Of a DNA stretch of 23,271 bases, positions 5,107 to 11,949 are shown piece after piece. Location of the stretch: positions 1 through 23,271 of IMG/VR virus record IMGVR_UViG_3300010293_000039; one strand, given 5' to 3'. The notes under the pieces are model-generated. The model saw only the letters and a list, made by a program, of their open reading frames with translations, did not search any database and was not told where the DNA came from. The first letter of the stretch is position 1, and every line of letters begins with the position of its first letter. The DNA is from a virus. The translations under genes and the position numbers were made by a program.

Positions 5107-5288
5107 GATGGCCACCTCTTATCCACATATGTACCGATAGCAGCGGTAGATACCCAAGCCACCACCGCCATGGTGATAATCAAAGGTAGAGCGTACCACT
5201 CTCGGTAGTTCACCATTGTAAAGAGTATGTATATATCAACCCATACATTTATCAATACCCATATGATTACAGCTATTAAAGCTTTCAT
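5103..5288 (-). CDS. Small membrane protein with two transmembrane helices
   Basis: 61 residues, very hydrophobic: helix one about residues 3-25 (LIAVIIWVLINVWVDIYILF) and helix two about 33-52 (ALPLIITMAVVAWVSTAAIG), separated by a short NYREW loop, with a basic tail. Both ends overlap neighbours by four bases. It is not near a lysis cassette, so holin function is not supported; superinfection exclusion or a partner for the upstream GHKL protein are only possibilities. Confidence 0.7.
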   Translation of the reverse strand: MKALIAVIIWVLINVWVDIYILFTMVNYREWYALPLIITMAVVAWVSTAAIGTYVDKRWPS

Positions 5289-6727
5289 CTCATCCTCCCT
5301 ATCTTCTCATACACTTTGAAATTCAAGGCCGTCTTGGCCCGGATCACATGCATAGCGGCCACAAAGTTTTCGTTATGGTCACTATATTTGATATGGGCCA
5401 CCTCATGGATCGCCTTGTCCCGAAGCTCCTCGGCCAGAAGGAACCGATTGGACAACACCTTCTTATCCCAGCCACCTTCTTTACCAATCAAGGTGGGGTT
5501 AATATGGATGGAGACGTTGCTTCCTTCCTTCTTCAAGCACGCCGCGGTATCCTTGTCAAACGTAAACCCAGCAGTGAACTCCATGTAGCCGGAACTATTG
5601 TCCAAGATGACCTGCTTGCATATCTCTGTCCACACGTTAGCCAAGGTTAGCGCCTTTCGCTGTTTCATGAACCGGCGGACCGCATTGGCCTGGCGCTTTG
5701 TATACATCAGCTCAAAGTCCGGCTTGTAGCCAATGAACGACCACCTTTCCTGGTCTATTTGGTGCTCGTTCCCAAGGCGAAGCTTGAGTATTTCAGCATT
5801 ATAGCCAAGCTTGGTCAAGGCAGCCTCAAAGTTTATCTTAGCGGTGGTTGTATTGAGATTATGAAACACCTCATACATCATTTCAGGTCTAACACGTACC
5901 TTGCCAGCGCCGGTTATGACCCTTTCCACCATATCTTTCTTTGAAGTGGTCACGGTCTTTTCATTGGCAATCACATCCCGAACAAAGGCCATGAGCTGGG
6001 ACCTGTATTCCCATTTCAAGTCATCCCGATTGGACGTCAAACAGTCAATAGATGACTTAGATAACTCCAGGACGAACTGGCCACAGCTTGTCCCGAGGTA
6101 ATGACTGAACATCCAGATACCCTGGACTTTGACCTCCATGTAGCTTGAATTGATAGACTTATTGAGGTACAGTTCACCAAATGGTAACGACTTTATGTGT
6201 CGGCCCTTCCGGCTTTTTGATTCCACAAGGTCTCCATTGATATAAATTTTGGTCCTTGTGTCCATCTTCTGAGCCACCTCATAGAAATATGAGGACATAG
6301 CGCCAATGGAATCATCGTCAATGGTGATCTTGGATACAGTGCCGATAGTGTAGCTAGAGGTTCGGTTGATTGTATATTCCGGACCCGATCCTTCTACCAA
6401 TAAGTCGCCTGTCTTGATTGACCACTGTGGCCATGAGAAGTACAGTAGCTCCTTGGCCTTACCAAAGGCGCCGACAGCTCCGCCAGCATCTTTTCCGGAG
6501 GCGCCAAGCACCAGCAGCTTATTTTGGATGACGTCCAGGGTCATTCCGGTACCATCATCCACCACGGTCACGGTGTTACCATCAAAGGTGACATGTATGG
6601 TCTTGGCCCTTGCGTCAATACTGTTCTGGAAAAATTCCCTCGGTAAAGCAGTTTTCCAGCTTGTGTAATCCAGGCTTGCCATTTTGCGGAAATAACTGGC
6701 CGGACACTGTACTGTACCTTGTATCAT
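5285..6727 (-). CDS. GHKL-type ATPase with a C-terminal HExxH metallopeptidase-like motif
   Basis: 480 residues. The N-terminus has the Bergerat ATP-binding fold: N-box REFFQNSIDA (E31, N35), G1 box DDGTG (D57-G61) and the GASGK...GAFGKAKELL lid region (about 75-92), as in MutL, Hsp90 and MORC-like proteins. E31 in the N-box position suggests real ATP hydrolysis. The C-terminus has RDKAIHEVAHIKYSDHNENF, giving H441-E442-x-x-H445 and H451, a zincin-like site resembling the SprT/YgjP style of phage and bacterial metallopeptidases. The middle (about 200-400) is unrecognised. A fusion of these two activities is unusual. T4 RIIA is also reported as GHKL-like, but I see no other RIIA similarity. 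It starts three bases after a small upstream gene and overlaps the downstream membrane-protein gene by four. Confidence 0.75.
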   Translation of the reverse strand: MIQGTVQCPASYFRKMASLDYTSWKTALPREFFQNSIDARAKTIHVTFDGNTVTVVDDGTGMTLDVIQNKLLVLGASGKDAGGAVGAFGKAKELLYFSWPQWSIKTGDLLVEGSGPEYTINRTSSYTIGTVSKITIDDDSIGAMSSYFYEVAQKMDTRTKIYINGDLVESKSRKGRHIKSLPFGELYLNKSINSSYMEVKVQGIWMFSHYLGTSCGQFVLELSKSSIDCLTSNRDDLKWEYRSQLMAFVRDVIANEKTVTTSKKDMVERVITGAGKVRVRPEMMYEVFHNLNTTTAKINFEAALTKLGYNAEILKLRLGNEHQIDQERWSFIGYKPDFELMYTKRQANAVRRFMKQRKALTLANVWTEICKQVILDNSSGYMEFTAGFTFDKDTAACLKKEGSNVSIHINPTLIGKEGGWDKKVLSNRFLLAEELRDKAIHEVAHIKYSDHNENFVAAMHVIRAKTALNFKVYEKIGRMR

Positions 6728-6730
6728 GGC

Positions 6731-6922
6731 TTAATAGGCCTTTCTGAACCAGGTGTAACCTTTCACATGGTTCTGTAGGTAATCGATTGCACCCCACAAC
6801 TTGATCCCGGTCTTCGGGCCAACCTCAATCAGTTTGGCCTCTGTGTCCACGATCACACCATTGTTCCTCAGCCGAGCAATGGCCGAATTTGCATCTGCAT
6901 AAATTTCACGTTCCGTCTGCAT
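6731..6922 (-). CDS. Small protein, unknown (63 aa)
   Basis: Begins MQTEREIYADANSAIARLRNNGVIVDTEAKLIEVGPKTGIKLWGAIDYL. The start ATG follows GGAG by six bases. The first half looks helical and the second like a small alpha-beta domain. It lies directly before the GHKL gene in the same operon. I do not recognise a family. Confidence 0.65.
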   Translation of the reverse strand: MQTEREIYADANSAIARLRNNGVIVDTEAKLIEVGPKTGIKLWGAIDYLQNHVKGYTWFRKAY

Positions 6923-6932
6923 TCCACACTCC

Positions 6933-7151
6933 TCATCTGTATAATATTACAAATTCGCCGAAATAGCGATCAAACACGGCAACCAGGTTCTCATAGTCAC
7001 CGGAGGTCATTTCGTCTATAATGGCCTCCTTGTCAAGGTCCAACTGCTTGGCCAAACGGCCCGCCACACCTAACAGGTTGAAGGCATTCCCGGCAGGCCC
7101 CGTAAGGTCAATTTCTATCCGGCCGCTATTTTTCTTCTTTTTGATCGTCAT
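6933..7151 (-). CDS. Conserved small phage protein, unknown (72 aa)
   Basis: Starts at ATG 7151 (MTIKKKKNSGRIEIDL) behind AAGGTAG; an in-frame ATG further upstream lies inside the promoter and is rejected. The sequence GRIEIDLTGPAGNAFNLLGVAGRLAKQLDLD followed by an acidic DRYFGEFVILYR end resembles small proteins common in T4-like phages, of unknown role. It is the first gene after the promoter at 7180-7208. Confidence 0.75.
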   Translation of the reverse strand: MTIKKKKNSGRIEIDLTGPAGNAFNLLGVAGRLAKQLDLDKEAIIDEMTSGDYENLVAVFDRYFGEFVILYR

Positions 7152-7179
7152 GTCACTACCTTTCTCATTTTGATGATAT

Positions 7180-7208
7180 ATTATACCATAAAAATGTAAA
7201 CATGTCAA
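7180..7208 (-). promoter_or_regulatory. Consensus early-type promoter for the dUTPase operon
   Basis: -35 TTGACA (7208-7203), 17-bp spacer ending TGG, -10 TATAAT (7185-7180): a perfect consensus. Upstream is AAACATTTTTC, also seen before other promoters of this class. It drives genes from 7151 leftward to 3864. Confidence 0.92.
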
Positions 7209-7237
7209 GAAAAATGTTTCATAACCATATTAGGTGG

Positions 7238-7507
7238 TTAGACAACCCACAGCTTTCTACCTGCCTCCGTGTATGAGAAAACCATGTCCCTGAAACGACC
7301 TTTATCCTCATTATCCCATATGGTTATATAACCCTTCTTGATCAATGAGGACACAACACCCCTATACTGTTTTTCATTCATCTTGGCTGCTTCACAGACG
7401 GCAAATGACCATTGGCCTTCAGCCAGGCAGTCACCATAATCTGTTTGTCGGGACGCTCTGAGTACCATCTCTTCCGATTTGGTAAGGTCTTTGGTGTTCA
7501 ACCACAT
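7238..7507 (-). CDS. Small winged-helix-like protein, unknown (89 aa)
   Basis: Begins MWLNTKDLTKSEEMVLRASRQTD behind AAGGAGT. The pattern of helices followed by KQYRGVVSSLIKKGYITIWDNEDKGRFRDMVFSYTEAGRKLW looks like a winged-helix domain with a beta wing; GYI..D.....V..T..G is common in MarR-like and replication-initiator-like folds. It follows a structured non-coding region and tRNA-Asp on the same strand. DNA binding is likely; the target is unknown. Confidence 0.65.
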   Translation of the reverse strand: MWLNTKDLTKSEEMVLRASRQTDYGDCLAEGQWSFAVCEAAKMNEKQYRGVVSSLIKKGYITIWDNEDKGRFRDMVFSYTEAGRKLWVV

Positions 7508-7520
7508 AATGACTCCTTAT

Positions 7521-7590
7521 GGGCCACACGATAGGCTAACTGCTGTCTGACGGAAACTCTCCGCCTGCTACGTCTCCTATCATGTAGCCC
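7521..7590 (-). ncRNA. Structured RNA closed by a 15-bp stem
   Basis: GGGCTACATGATAGG (7590-7576) pairs with CCTATCGTGTGGCCC (7535-7521) with only wobble exceptions. Inside, GGCGGA-GAGTT-TCCGTC forms another hairpin. It lies between tRNA-Asp and the ribosome site of the 7507 gene. No T-run follows, so it is not a standard terminator. It may be a processing hairpin, a leader regulator or a small RNA. Confidence 0.55.
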
Positions 7591-7596
7591 AATGTT

Positions 7597-7675
7597 TGGC
7601 GATCCGTGTGAGATTCGGACTCACGATCTCTGGCGTGACAAGCCAGTGCTTTAAGCCGGACTAAGCTAACGGACC
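7597..7675 (-). tRNA. tRNA-Asp (anticodon GTC)
   Basis: Acceptor GGTCCGT/ACGGATC, discriminator G with encoded CCA. The anticodon arm is CTGGC-TTGTCAC-GCCAG and the T-arm GTGAG-TCCGAAT-CTCAC. The D-loop is somewhat long. Confidence 0.9.
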
Positions 7676-7684
7676 ATATTCGGC

Positions 7685-7811
7685 GGGATGATCTACCCTA
7701 ACAGGCTTCGGTCTATAGAGATTTTTACAGCCCTCTCATATGCCTGTCATTGACTTCCGCGCGGTAAGAATGACTTCCAGCATCAAGGGACTATAACCTG
7801 TATAACATCCC
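7685..7811 (-). ncRNA. Candidate structured RNA (about 127 nt)
   Basis: GGGATG (7811-7806) and CATCCC (7690-7685) close a region with two internal elements. One is GTCATT/AATGAC (7769-7774 with 7746-7751) capped by CTTaCCGC/GCGGAAG. The other is an 8-bp helix 7742-7749 with 7699-7706, holding an AGAG/CTCT hairpin. The two helices share bases 7746-7749, so they may be alternative folds. There is no T-arm and no reading frame. The family is not recognised. Confidence 0.45.
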
Positions 7812-7818
7812 ATATCTT

Positions 7819-7846
7819 TGGTGGGGCGTCCCGGACTTGCACCAGG
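7819..7846 (-). tRNA. 3' half of a degenerate tRNA (T-arm, acceptor strand, ACCA)
   Basis: The T-arm CCTGG-TGCAAGT-CCGGG is followed by ACGCCCC and encoded ACCA, clearly a tRNA 3' end. Upstream a D-arm-like GTC/GAC and a weak anticodon arm CCTTA-GTTGCCG-TATGG (TGC, Ala) can be drawn, but no 5' strand complementary to ACGCCCC is in place. Either a decayed tRNA or the tRNA-like end of a longer structured RNA. Confidence 0.5.
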
Positions 7847-8030
7847 TTCTCCTCGGCCATACGGCAACTAAGGTGTCTTACTACATAAACGACCGCCGTC
7901 ATATTTTCAAAGCTCCTGGATTTTGATCCTACCATGAAAAGCCAGGTCTCTGTCCTCAATGCATTACCGGTTACCCCATGCTCGGATGTTTGTCCGGCCT
8001 TCCTGAGTAATCATGTTTTTCTCATTTCGT
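7847..8030 (-). ncRNA. Structured leader region upstream of the tRNA-like 3' half
   Basis: This 184-nt stretch starts at the expected transcription start of the 8037-8065 promoter. It has no reading frame or complete tRNA. It contains GCAT/ATGC around two nested palindromes (GGTAACC, ACCGGT), a CCT/AGG-GGAT/ATCC hairpin and ACGGC/GCCGT. I cannot assign a family; it is probably non-coding RNA. Confidence 0.4.
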
Positions 8031-8036
8031 GAACAC

Positions 8037-8065
8037 AGTATATCACACCAAACCAGCTTTGTCAA
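8037..8065 (-). promoter_or_regulatory. Early-type promoter for the non-coding RNA/tRNA-Asp region
   Basis: -35 TTGACA (8065-8060), 17-bp spacer ending TGA, -10 TATACT (8042-8037). Upstream AAATATTTTTC matches the stretch before other promoters. It lies back to back with the uvsY promoter. Confidence 0.88.
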
Positions 8066-8107
8066 GAAAAATATTTCATAAATATTTCATGAGGTTGTCA
8101 TACCCTA

Positions 8108-8136
8108 TTTACATGTCCCATCAAATATGCTAAAAT
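8108..8136 (+). promoter_or_regulatory. Early-type promoter for uvsY-uvsW
   Basis: -35 TTTACA (8108-8113), 17-bp spacer ending TGC, -10 TAAAAT (8131-8136). Confidence 0.8.
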
Positions 8137-8163
8137 GACAATTATTACTCCAGGAGCCACCCT

Positions 8164-8622
8164 TTGGAAATCGATACCAAGAAGCTTATCAAAGACATAA
8201 AAGACACTGCCAATGAACAAGGGTCTCTATTGGCTGAGCTAAAAGCCAAGTACCCCATCACCGATTTCGTCTCCTATGATGAATTTAACCTCCAAGACAG
8301 GCTCAGCATACTTCCCATGAAGATAGTTGAATACCAGGAATACCATATCAAAGAAAAGGCCATGCTGGAAGCCTTAGAGGATCAACGGGTAGATATAGCC
8401 GGACAGCTTTATGAACACTATCGGTTCTCTGCCAATGAGAAACTGGACAAGTATGAGATCAAGGAATACTATATACCACGTCACCCCTCAATACAATCCA
8501 TGGATAAGATTATCAGGCGCCAAAGGATCACGGTGGAATATATGGAAGGATGCCTGAAGGCCCTGGATAAAATGTCTTGGGGAATCAAGGATTTCATCAA
8601 GACGGCAAGAGGTGCCTTGTGA
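8164..8622 (+). CDS. uvsY: UvsY-like recombination mediator
   Basis: 152 residues, close to T4 UvsY (137). UvsY helps load the UvsX recombinase onto gp32-covered single-stranded DNA. The C-terminal half follows the T4 layout: a basic segment (KLDKYEIKEYYIPRHPSIQSMDKIIRRQRITVEYM), then a helix ending WGIKDFIKTAR, comparable to the T4 end FAIKHIQDMRA. Similarity is weak but supported by the adjacent uvsW, as in T4. The start is TTG 8164, seven bases after AGGAG; no ATG fits. It ends GTGA, where the GTG starts uvsW. Confidence 0.7.
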   Translation: MEIDTKKLIKDIKDTANEQGSLLAELKAKYPITDFVSYDEFNLQDRLSILPMKIVEYQEYHIKEKAMLEALEDQRVDIAGQLYEHYRFSANEKLDKYEIKEYYIPRHPSIQSMDKIIRRQRITVEYMEGCLKALDKMSWGIKDFIKTARGAL

Positions 8623-9314
8623 TCCGGCTTGAGCTACACGACCCACTTCACATCAGGATAGACACGGAAGACAGGTCCATACTGATGGGCCTGAAGGAAC
8701 ACTTTAGTGCGATGGTGCCTGGCGCCAGGTTCATGCCACAGTATGGAATAGGAGGATGGGATGGTAAGGTCTGCATGTTCAATAGTGGGTCCAGAACACT
8801 ACCATATGGTCTCCTAACAGATTTCCTCAGGTATATGAAAAAAGAATATCCGCTGGAAGAACTGGGTATCTCACCGGACATAGCCTCCCTGTTCAAATGC
8901 ATAGAAGATCCCAAGATTACCGCGGAGCTGGCCCTTACGCCACGTCCTTATCAGCTTGATTGCATAACCACAGCTTTACGCTACGGCCGTGGTCTGATCA
9001 AGTCCTCCGTTGCATCCGGCAAGAGCCTTATCATGGCATACATACTCAGTGAGCTATTCCACGCTAAAAAGATCAAAAAAGCTCTCATTATCGTGCCTAC
9101 TACAAATCTATGCGTGCAGCTTGAATCGGATTTTATAGAGTATGGACTGGGGTTACCAGTGGATGTAATATATTCGGGGTCGGAAACATCTTCTAAGGTG
9201 TGTGTTACATTTGGTGATGGCTCAAAAAAACTCTATAATAGGAATGATGTTGTGGAATCAAAGCGTGGCAAAATCCTTGCCAAGGAGTTAACCTCCACGG
9301 ATGAGATTCTATAA
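8619..9314 (+). pseudogene. uvsW: UvsW-like helicase, N-terminal fragment (uvsW-N)
   Basis: Starts at GTG 8619, overlapping the uvsY stop. T4 UvsW is a 3'-5' helicase that migrates forks and Holliday junctions and unwinds R-loops. The N-domain matches it (LHIRIDTEDRSILMGLKEHFS, then GGWDGKVCMFN and LPYGLLTDF). Walker A ASGKS and motif Ia LIIVPTTNL follow. After VIYSGSETSSK the similarity ends and a 38-residue tail begins VCVTFGDGSKKLYNRND and ends KILAKELTSTDEIL, then TAA. This tail resembles part of an intein Hint domain. Motif II onward is encoded separately at 10243-11271. The product alone cannot hydrolyse ATP, so function requires assembly with the other fragment. Confidence 0.85.
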
Positions 9315-9317
9315 ATA
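9310..9317 (+). promoter_or_regulatory. Late promoter TATAAATA for the endonuclease inside uvsW
   Basis: Exact T4 late motif, 33 nt before the endonuclease ATG. It contains the TAA stop of uvsW-N. Confidence 0.6.
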
Positions 9318-9350
9318 ATTCCAAACACACACAACAAAGAGGTAAGAAAT

Positions 9351-10286
9351 ATGACACGTAATGAAATGGTACCTTACTGGAACACTGTATTGAATAGCTA
9401 TAATAGCGATCTCACTGTTTTATCATATGATGGTCAAGTTATAAAACTGAGTAATGGTGTTATTCTATCAGGAAAGCTTGAAATACAAAGCTTTCGGAGA
9501 CGTTTATCCAAACATCCAACACTAATTGATGAAATATACAGCACTGATACCAGTATCTCCACGTCCGCGCGAAAGCGAATAAAAAGTTTGGGATGCAGAC
9601 AAGGAGGGCTTGCAGCACAAAGGCTATATCCAGAATTGAGAAAAAATATGAATACCGGTATACCATGGAATAAGGGAACCGTTGGTATGGTGAATATTTG
9701 GAATAAAGGTCTGACAAAAGAGATAGATGACCGGGTGCTAAAACATTTCTCACAAGGTAGGTTAGGTGACAAAAACCCCGCCTTTGGTAAACCAGTGTCC
9801 GATGAGCTGAAAGAACAAAAATCGAACCACATGAAACATCTTATTTTGGAGGGTCTCTTTACGCCACCAGTTCATAATTCCTTGACACGTAAGAATTTAG
9901 AGTTCAATGGCAAAAAATACCGGTCGAGTTGGGAAGTGTTATTTGCGTTTCTTCACCCAGACTTTTTGTATGAAAAGGTTAGGATACCATATAAGGATTC
10001 TGGTAAGCCAAAGGTGCATATTACAGACTTCTTGGACCCAACAAATAACATAATCTATGAAATTAAGCCGGAGTGTAATAGGAAAAAGATCACCACAAAG
10101 CTAAGGGAATCAATAAAATGGTGTAAAAAGAACGGTTACACATACGTACTCATCACGGAAAACGAATTATTTGGTAACGTAGATACAAACATATTTGAAA
10201 ATTTTGAACCCCATGTGAGAAGGTTATTGACAGGAGCGTATAATGCATTTCAAAAAAATCAAAAACATCGAAATTGTAAAACATGA
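9351..10286 (+). CDS. Homing endonuclease, PD-(D/E)XK type, inserted in uvsW
   Basis: 311 residues behind the ribosome site AGAGGT. The middle has NTGIPWNKGT, NIWNKGLTKEIDDR and LGDKNPAFGKPVSDELKEQKS, NUMOD-like DNA-binding repeats typical of phage homing enzymes. The C-terminal nuclease has KYRSSWEVLFAFL (E195), VHITDFLD (D226) and IIYEIKP (E237, K239), a PD-(D/E)XK core. Such enzymes cut intact target genes so that repair copies the element across. It separates the two halves of uvsW and overlaps the uvsW-C start by 44 bases in another frame. Base composition is more AT-rich than uvsW, suggesting recent transfer. Confidence 0.85.
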   Translation: MTRNEMVPYWNTVLNSYNSDLTVLSYDGQVIKLSNGVILSGKLEIQSFRRRLSKHPTLIDEIYSTDTSISTSARKRIKSLGCRQGGLAAQRLYPELRKNMNTGIPWNKGTVGMVNIWNKGLTKEIDDRVLKHFSQGRLGDKNPAFGKPVSDELKEQKSNHMKHLILEGLFTPPVHNSLTRKNLEFNGKKYRSSWEVLFAFLHPDFLYEKVRIPYKDSGKPKVHITDFLDPTNNIIYEIKPECNRKKITTKLRESIKWCKKNGYTYVLITENELFGNVDTNIFENFEPHVRRLLTGAYNAFQKNQKHRNCKT

Positions 10287-11271
10287 GAGTCCAATAGTAA
10301 TATCAACATGGCAGTCTATATATGCTGATCTTCCACAAAACACATCATTATTGAGTTCCATGGATTGTGTATTGGTGGATGAAGCACATGTCTCCAGGGC
10401 AAGATCATTACAAAAGATCCTCTCCAAGTCAACCAATGCGTCGGTCCGGCTTGGTTTCACCGGTACATTGCCTATACCAAAACTTGAAATGTGGCAAATA
10501 CAGGGCTATCTTGGCCCAGTGCTGAAGGAATACACGGCTTCCGACTTGGCTAAGCTTGGCTATGTGTCCCACTGTACTGTCCATTCAATTTCGGTAAAAT
10601 ACGCATCCAGGATCACTGGCGAATATAACGAGATCAAGGATGCTGTGTTCCAAAATGAGTACCGGCTTAGGCTAATCAAGGACATCTTGAGCCAATGTGA
10701 TTCTAATATATTGGTCCTGGTGGGGAAAATAGAAAAAGAGGGCCATTTGCTCAAGGAATACTTGGACGCTAACAATGATATGGGTAAGGAAGTCGTTTTT
10801 ATATGGGGTGATACCAAAACTAGTGAAAGGGATCATTGGCGGGCTGAATTGGAGAAGCGTAAAAATATCATCTTGATTGCCACTTACCCAATATTCAGCA
10901 TGGGTGTTAATGTACCTAGTCTCGCCTATATTATATTGGCAAGCCCTTTCAAGAGCAATGTTAGAGTGTTACAGTCCGTAGGCAGGGCTCTTAGGATACA
11001 TGCCGACAAGATAGGCGGAGCGCATATATATGATATTATTGACCTGGTCAAGTTCCTAAATAAGCACGGTGATACCAGGCTCCGGTATTTTATCCGGGAG
11101 GGATTTCACATCATGGATTATAGTATGGTTGAAGGGAAGGATACCACCTTCTTGACAAACGGAAATCTATGTGCTATGGTACCAAATAAAACTGTGGAGG
11201 CTGAAAATGTCAAAAAAGAGCATAATCAGAGTTCAAATGATGAACCGGTTGATGAAGGGTCTAAAGTGTAG
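10243..11271 (+). CDS. uvsW: UvsW-like helicase, C-terminal fragment (uvsW-C)
   Basis: 342 residues. Starts at ATG 10243, seven bases after AGGAG inside the endonuclease gene, so it has its own ribosome site. After a 13-residue start (MHFKKIKNIEIVK) it matches UvsW from just before motif II: PIVISTWQS, VLVDEAHVSRA (DEAH), LGFTGTL (motif III), LVLVGKIEKEG, NIILIATYPIFSMGVNVPSL (motif V) and VLQSVGRALRIH (motif VI). All motifs after Ia are intact, with no extra stops, which argues that the fragment is still under selection. The start MHFKKIKNIEI resembles the opening of phage C-inteins, but the HN terminal motif is absent. Confidence 0.88.
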   Translation: MHFKKIKNIEIVKHESPIVISTWQSIYADLPQNTSLLSSMDCVLVDEAHVSRARSLQKILSKSTNASVRLGFTGTLPIPKLEMWQIQGYLGPVLKEYTASDLAKLGYVSHCTVHSISVKYASRITGEYNEIKDAVFQNEYRLRLIKDILSQCDSNILVLVGKIEKEGHLLKEYLDANNDMGKEVVFIWGDTKTSERDHWRAELEKRKNIILIATYPIFSMGVNVPSLAYIILASPFKSNVRVLQSVGRALRIHADKIGGAHIYDIIDLVKFLNKHGDTRLRYFIREGFHIMDYSMVEGKDTTFLTNGNLCAMVPNKTVEAENVKKEHNQSSNDEPVDEGSKV

Positions 11272-11740
11272 TGAGGTATATGGCACAATTCCCTATAAGC
11301 GGCAGGACGAAAAGGAAATCAAGCAATACATCCATCCTTTCCTCCTAAAAGAGGTGGAGGAAATTTATAAATGCCTTGTTGGATGTAATCCCCGTCTTGC
11401 TGCCAAAAAGAGCAAGAAAAACCTGCTGTGGGAGTCAAATGTTGCTACTACTATCAACCATATCCAGCTGTTTGGTACCAATCATAGACCGGACTTTGTG
11501 TTCAAATTCAATCCAGGTACAAAGGTGGCTGTAGAGATCAAGAAAGGTGAGTCTGGACCAGAGTTACGTGAGGGCATAGGCCAGGCAATAGTGTTTTCCA
11601 CCCATTATGAGTTTGTGTCCCTACTGTTTATTGACACCTCCAAGGAAGGCAAGATCAAAGCATCCTTGAAAGGTGAAAAGGAGCAGGAATTGATCACAAG
11701 TCTATGGGACCATTACAATATCATGTTCGACATCGTTTAG
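11207..11740 (+). CDS. PD-(D/E)XK nuclease-like protein, unknown role
   Basis: 177 residues from ATG 11207, chosen for the ribosome site GGAGG seven bases upstream; it overlaps uvsW-C by 65 bases. The core NHRPDFVFKFNPGTKVAVEIKKG carries D96, E110 and K112, the classic restriction-endonuclease-fold pattern, followed by a QAIVFS helix and a VSLLFID strand. It may act with UvsW in recombination or protect against foreign DNA. The fold is well supported; the role is not. Confidence 0.7.
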   Translation: MSKKSIIRVQMMNRLMKGLKCSEVYGTIPYKRQDEKEIKQYIHPFLLKEVEEIYKCLVGCNPRLAAKKSKKNLLWESNVATTINHIQLFGTNHRPDFVFKFNPGTKVAVEIKKGESGPELREGIGQAIVFSTHYEFVSLLFIDTSKEGKIKASLKGEKEQELITSLWDHYNIMFDIV

Positions 11741-11753
11741 GCTAAAATAATAC

Positions 11754-11782
11754 TTGACAAATGGAGCCGGTTGTGTTAGGAT
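11754..11782 (+). promoter_or_regulatory. Early-type promoter for the split-tRNA region
   Basis: -35 TTGACA (11754-11759), 17-bp spacer ending TGT, -10 TAGGAT (11777-11782). Confidence 0.75.
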
Positions 11783-11793
11783 GTGTAAAATTT

Positions 11794-11820
11794 GGTTGCG
11801 TAGCTTAGTCCGGCTAAAGC
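11794..11820 (+). pseudogene. tRNA 5'-half remnant
   Basis: GGTTGCG-TA-GCTT-AGTCCGGCT-AAAGC looks exactly like an acceptor strand and D-arm. No anticodon arm, T-arm or complementary CGCAACC follows before the next tRNA begins at 11846. It is a truncated tRNA. Confidence 0.55.
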
Positions 11821-11845
11821 CCCTAATTGCTAAATTTGAACTTGG

Positions 11846-11880
11846 AGGACTGTAGCTCAGTTAGTAGAGCCGGCATCTCA
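11846..11880 (+). tRNA. 5' part of a tRNA gene split by an HNH endonuclease gene
   Basis: AGGACTG-TA-GCTC-AGTTAGTA-GAGC is a perfect acceptor strand and D-arm. The acceptor pairs fully with CGGTCCT at 12576-12582, 700 nt downstream. Continuing into GGCAT-CTCAAAA-ATGGT (to about 11891) gives a partial anticodon arm, so the exact break point is uncertain. Confidence 0.75.
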
Positions 11881-11913
11881 AAAATGGTTTATGTGTACCT
11901 TCAGTGAGTTTCT

Positions 11914-11921
11914 TATAAATA
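11914..11921 (+). promoter_or_regulatory. Late promoter TATAAATA for the HNH gene in the tRNA
   Basis: Exact T4 late motif, 28 nt before the chosen HNH start and within the tRNA interruption. T4 intron endonucleases such as I-TevI are likewise expressed from an internal late promoter. Confidence 0.6.
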
Positions 11922-11949
11922 CATGATAAGAAAGTGCTGGAGGGTTTAT

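Noticed and set aside
5103-5288. Holin
   Set aside because: Two membrane helices fit, but it lies in an early nucleotide-metabolism operon far from the transglycosylase.
7521-7590. tRNA gene
   Set aside because: The outer seven pairs look like an acceptor stem, but pairing continues to 15 bp and there is no T-arm, anticodon arm or CCA.
7685-8030. RNase P RNA or a second tmRNA
   Set aside because: None of the conserved RNase P blocks (GAGGAAAGTC, ACAGAA) and no TTCGACGG or tag frame could be found.
9190-10290. Functional canonical intein in uvsW
   Set aside because: The N side lacks blocks A and B with a proper first residue, and the C side lacks the terminal His-Asn; the two parts are also in separate frames with stops.
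8619-11271. Group I intron in uvsW
   Set aside because: I found no P7/P3-P8 core-like sequence in the roughly 150 nt before the endonuclease, and uvsW-C has its own good ribosome site and start.
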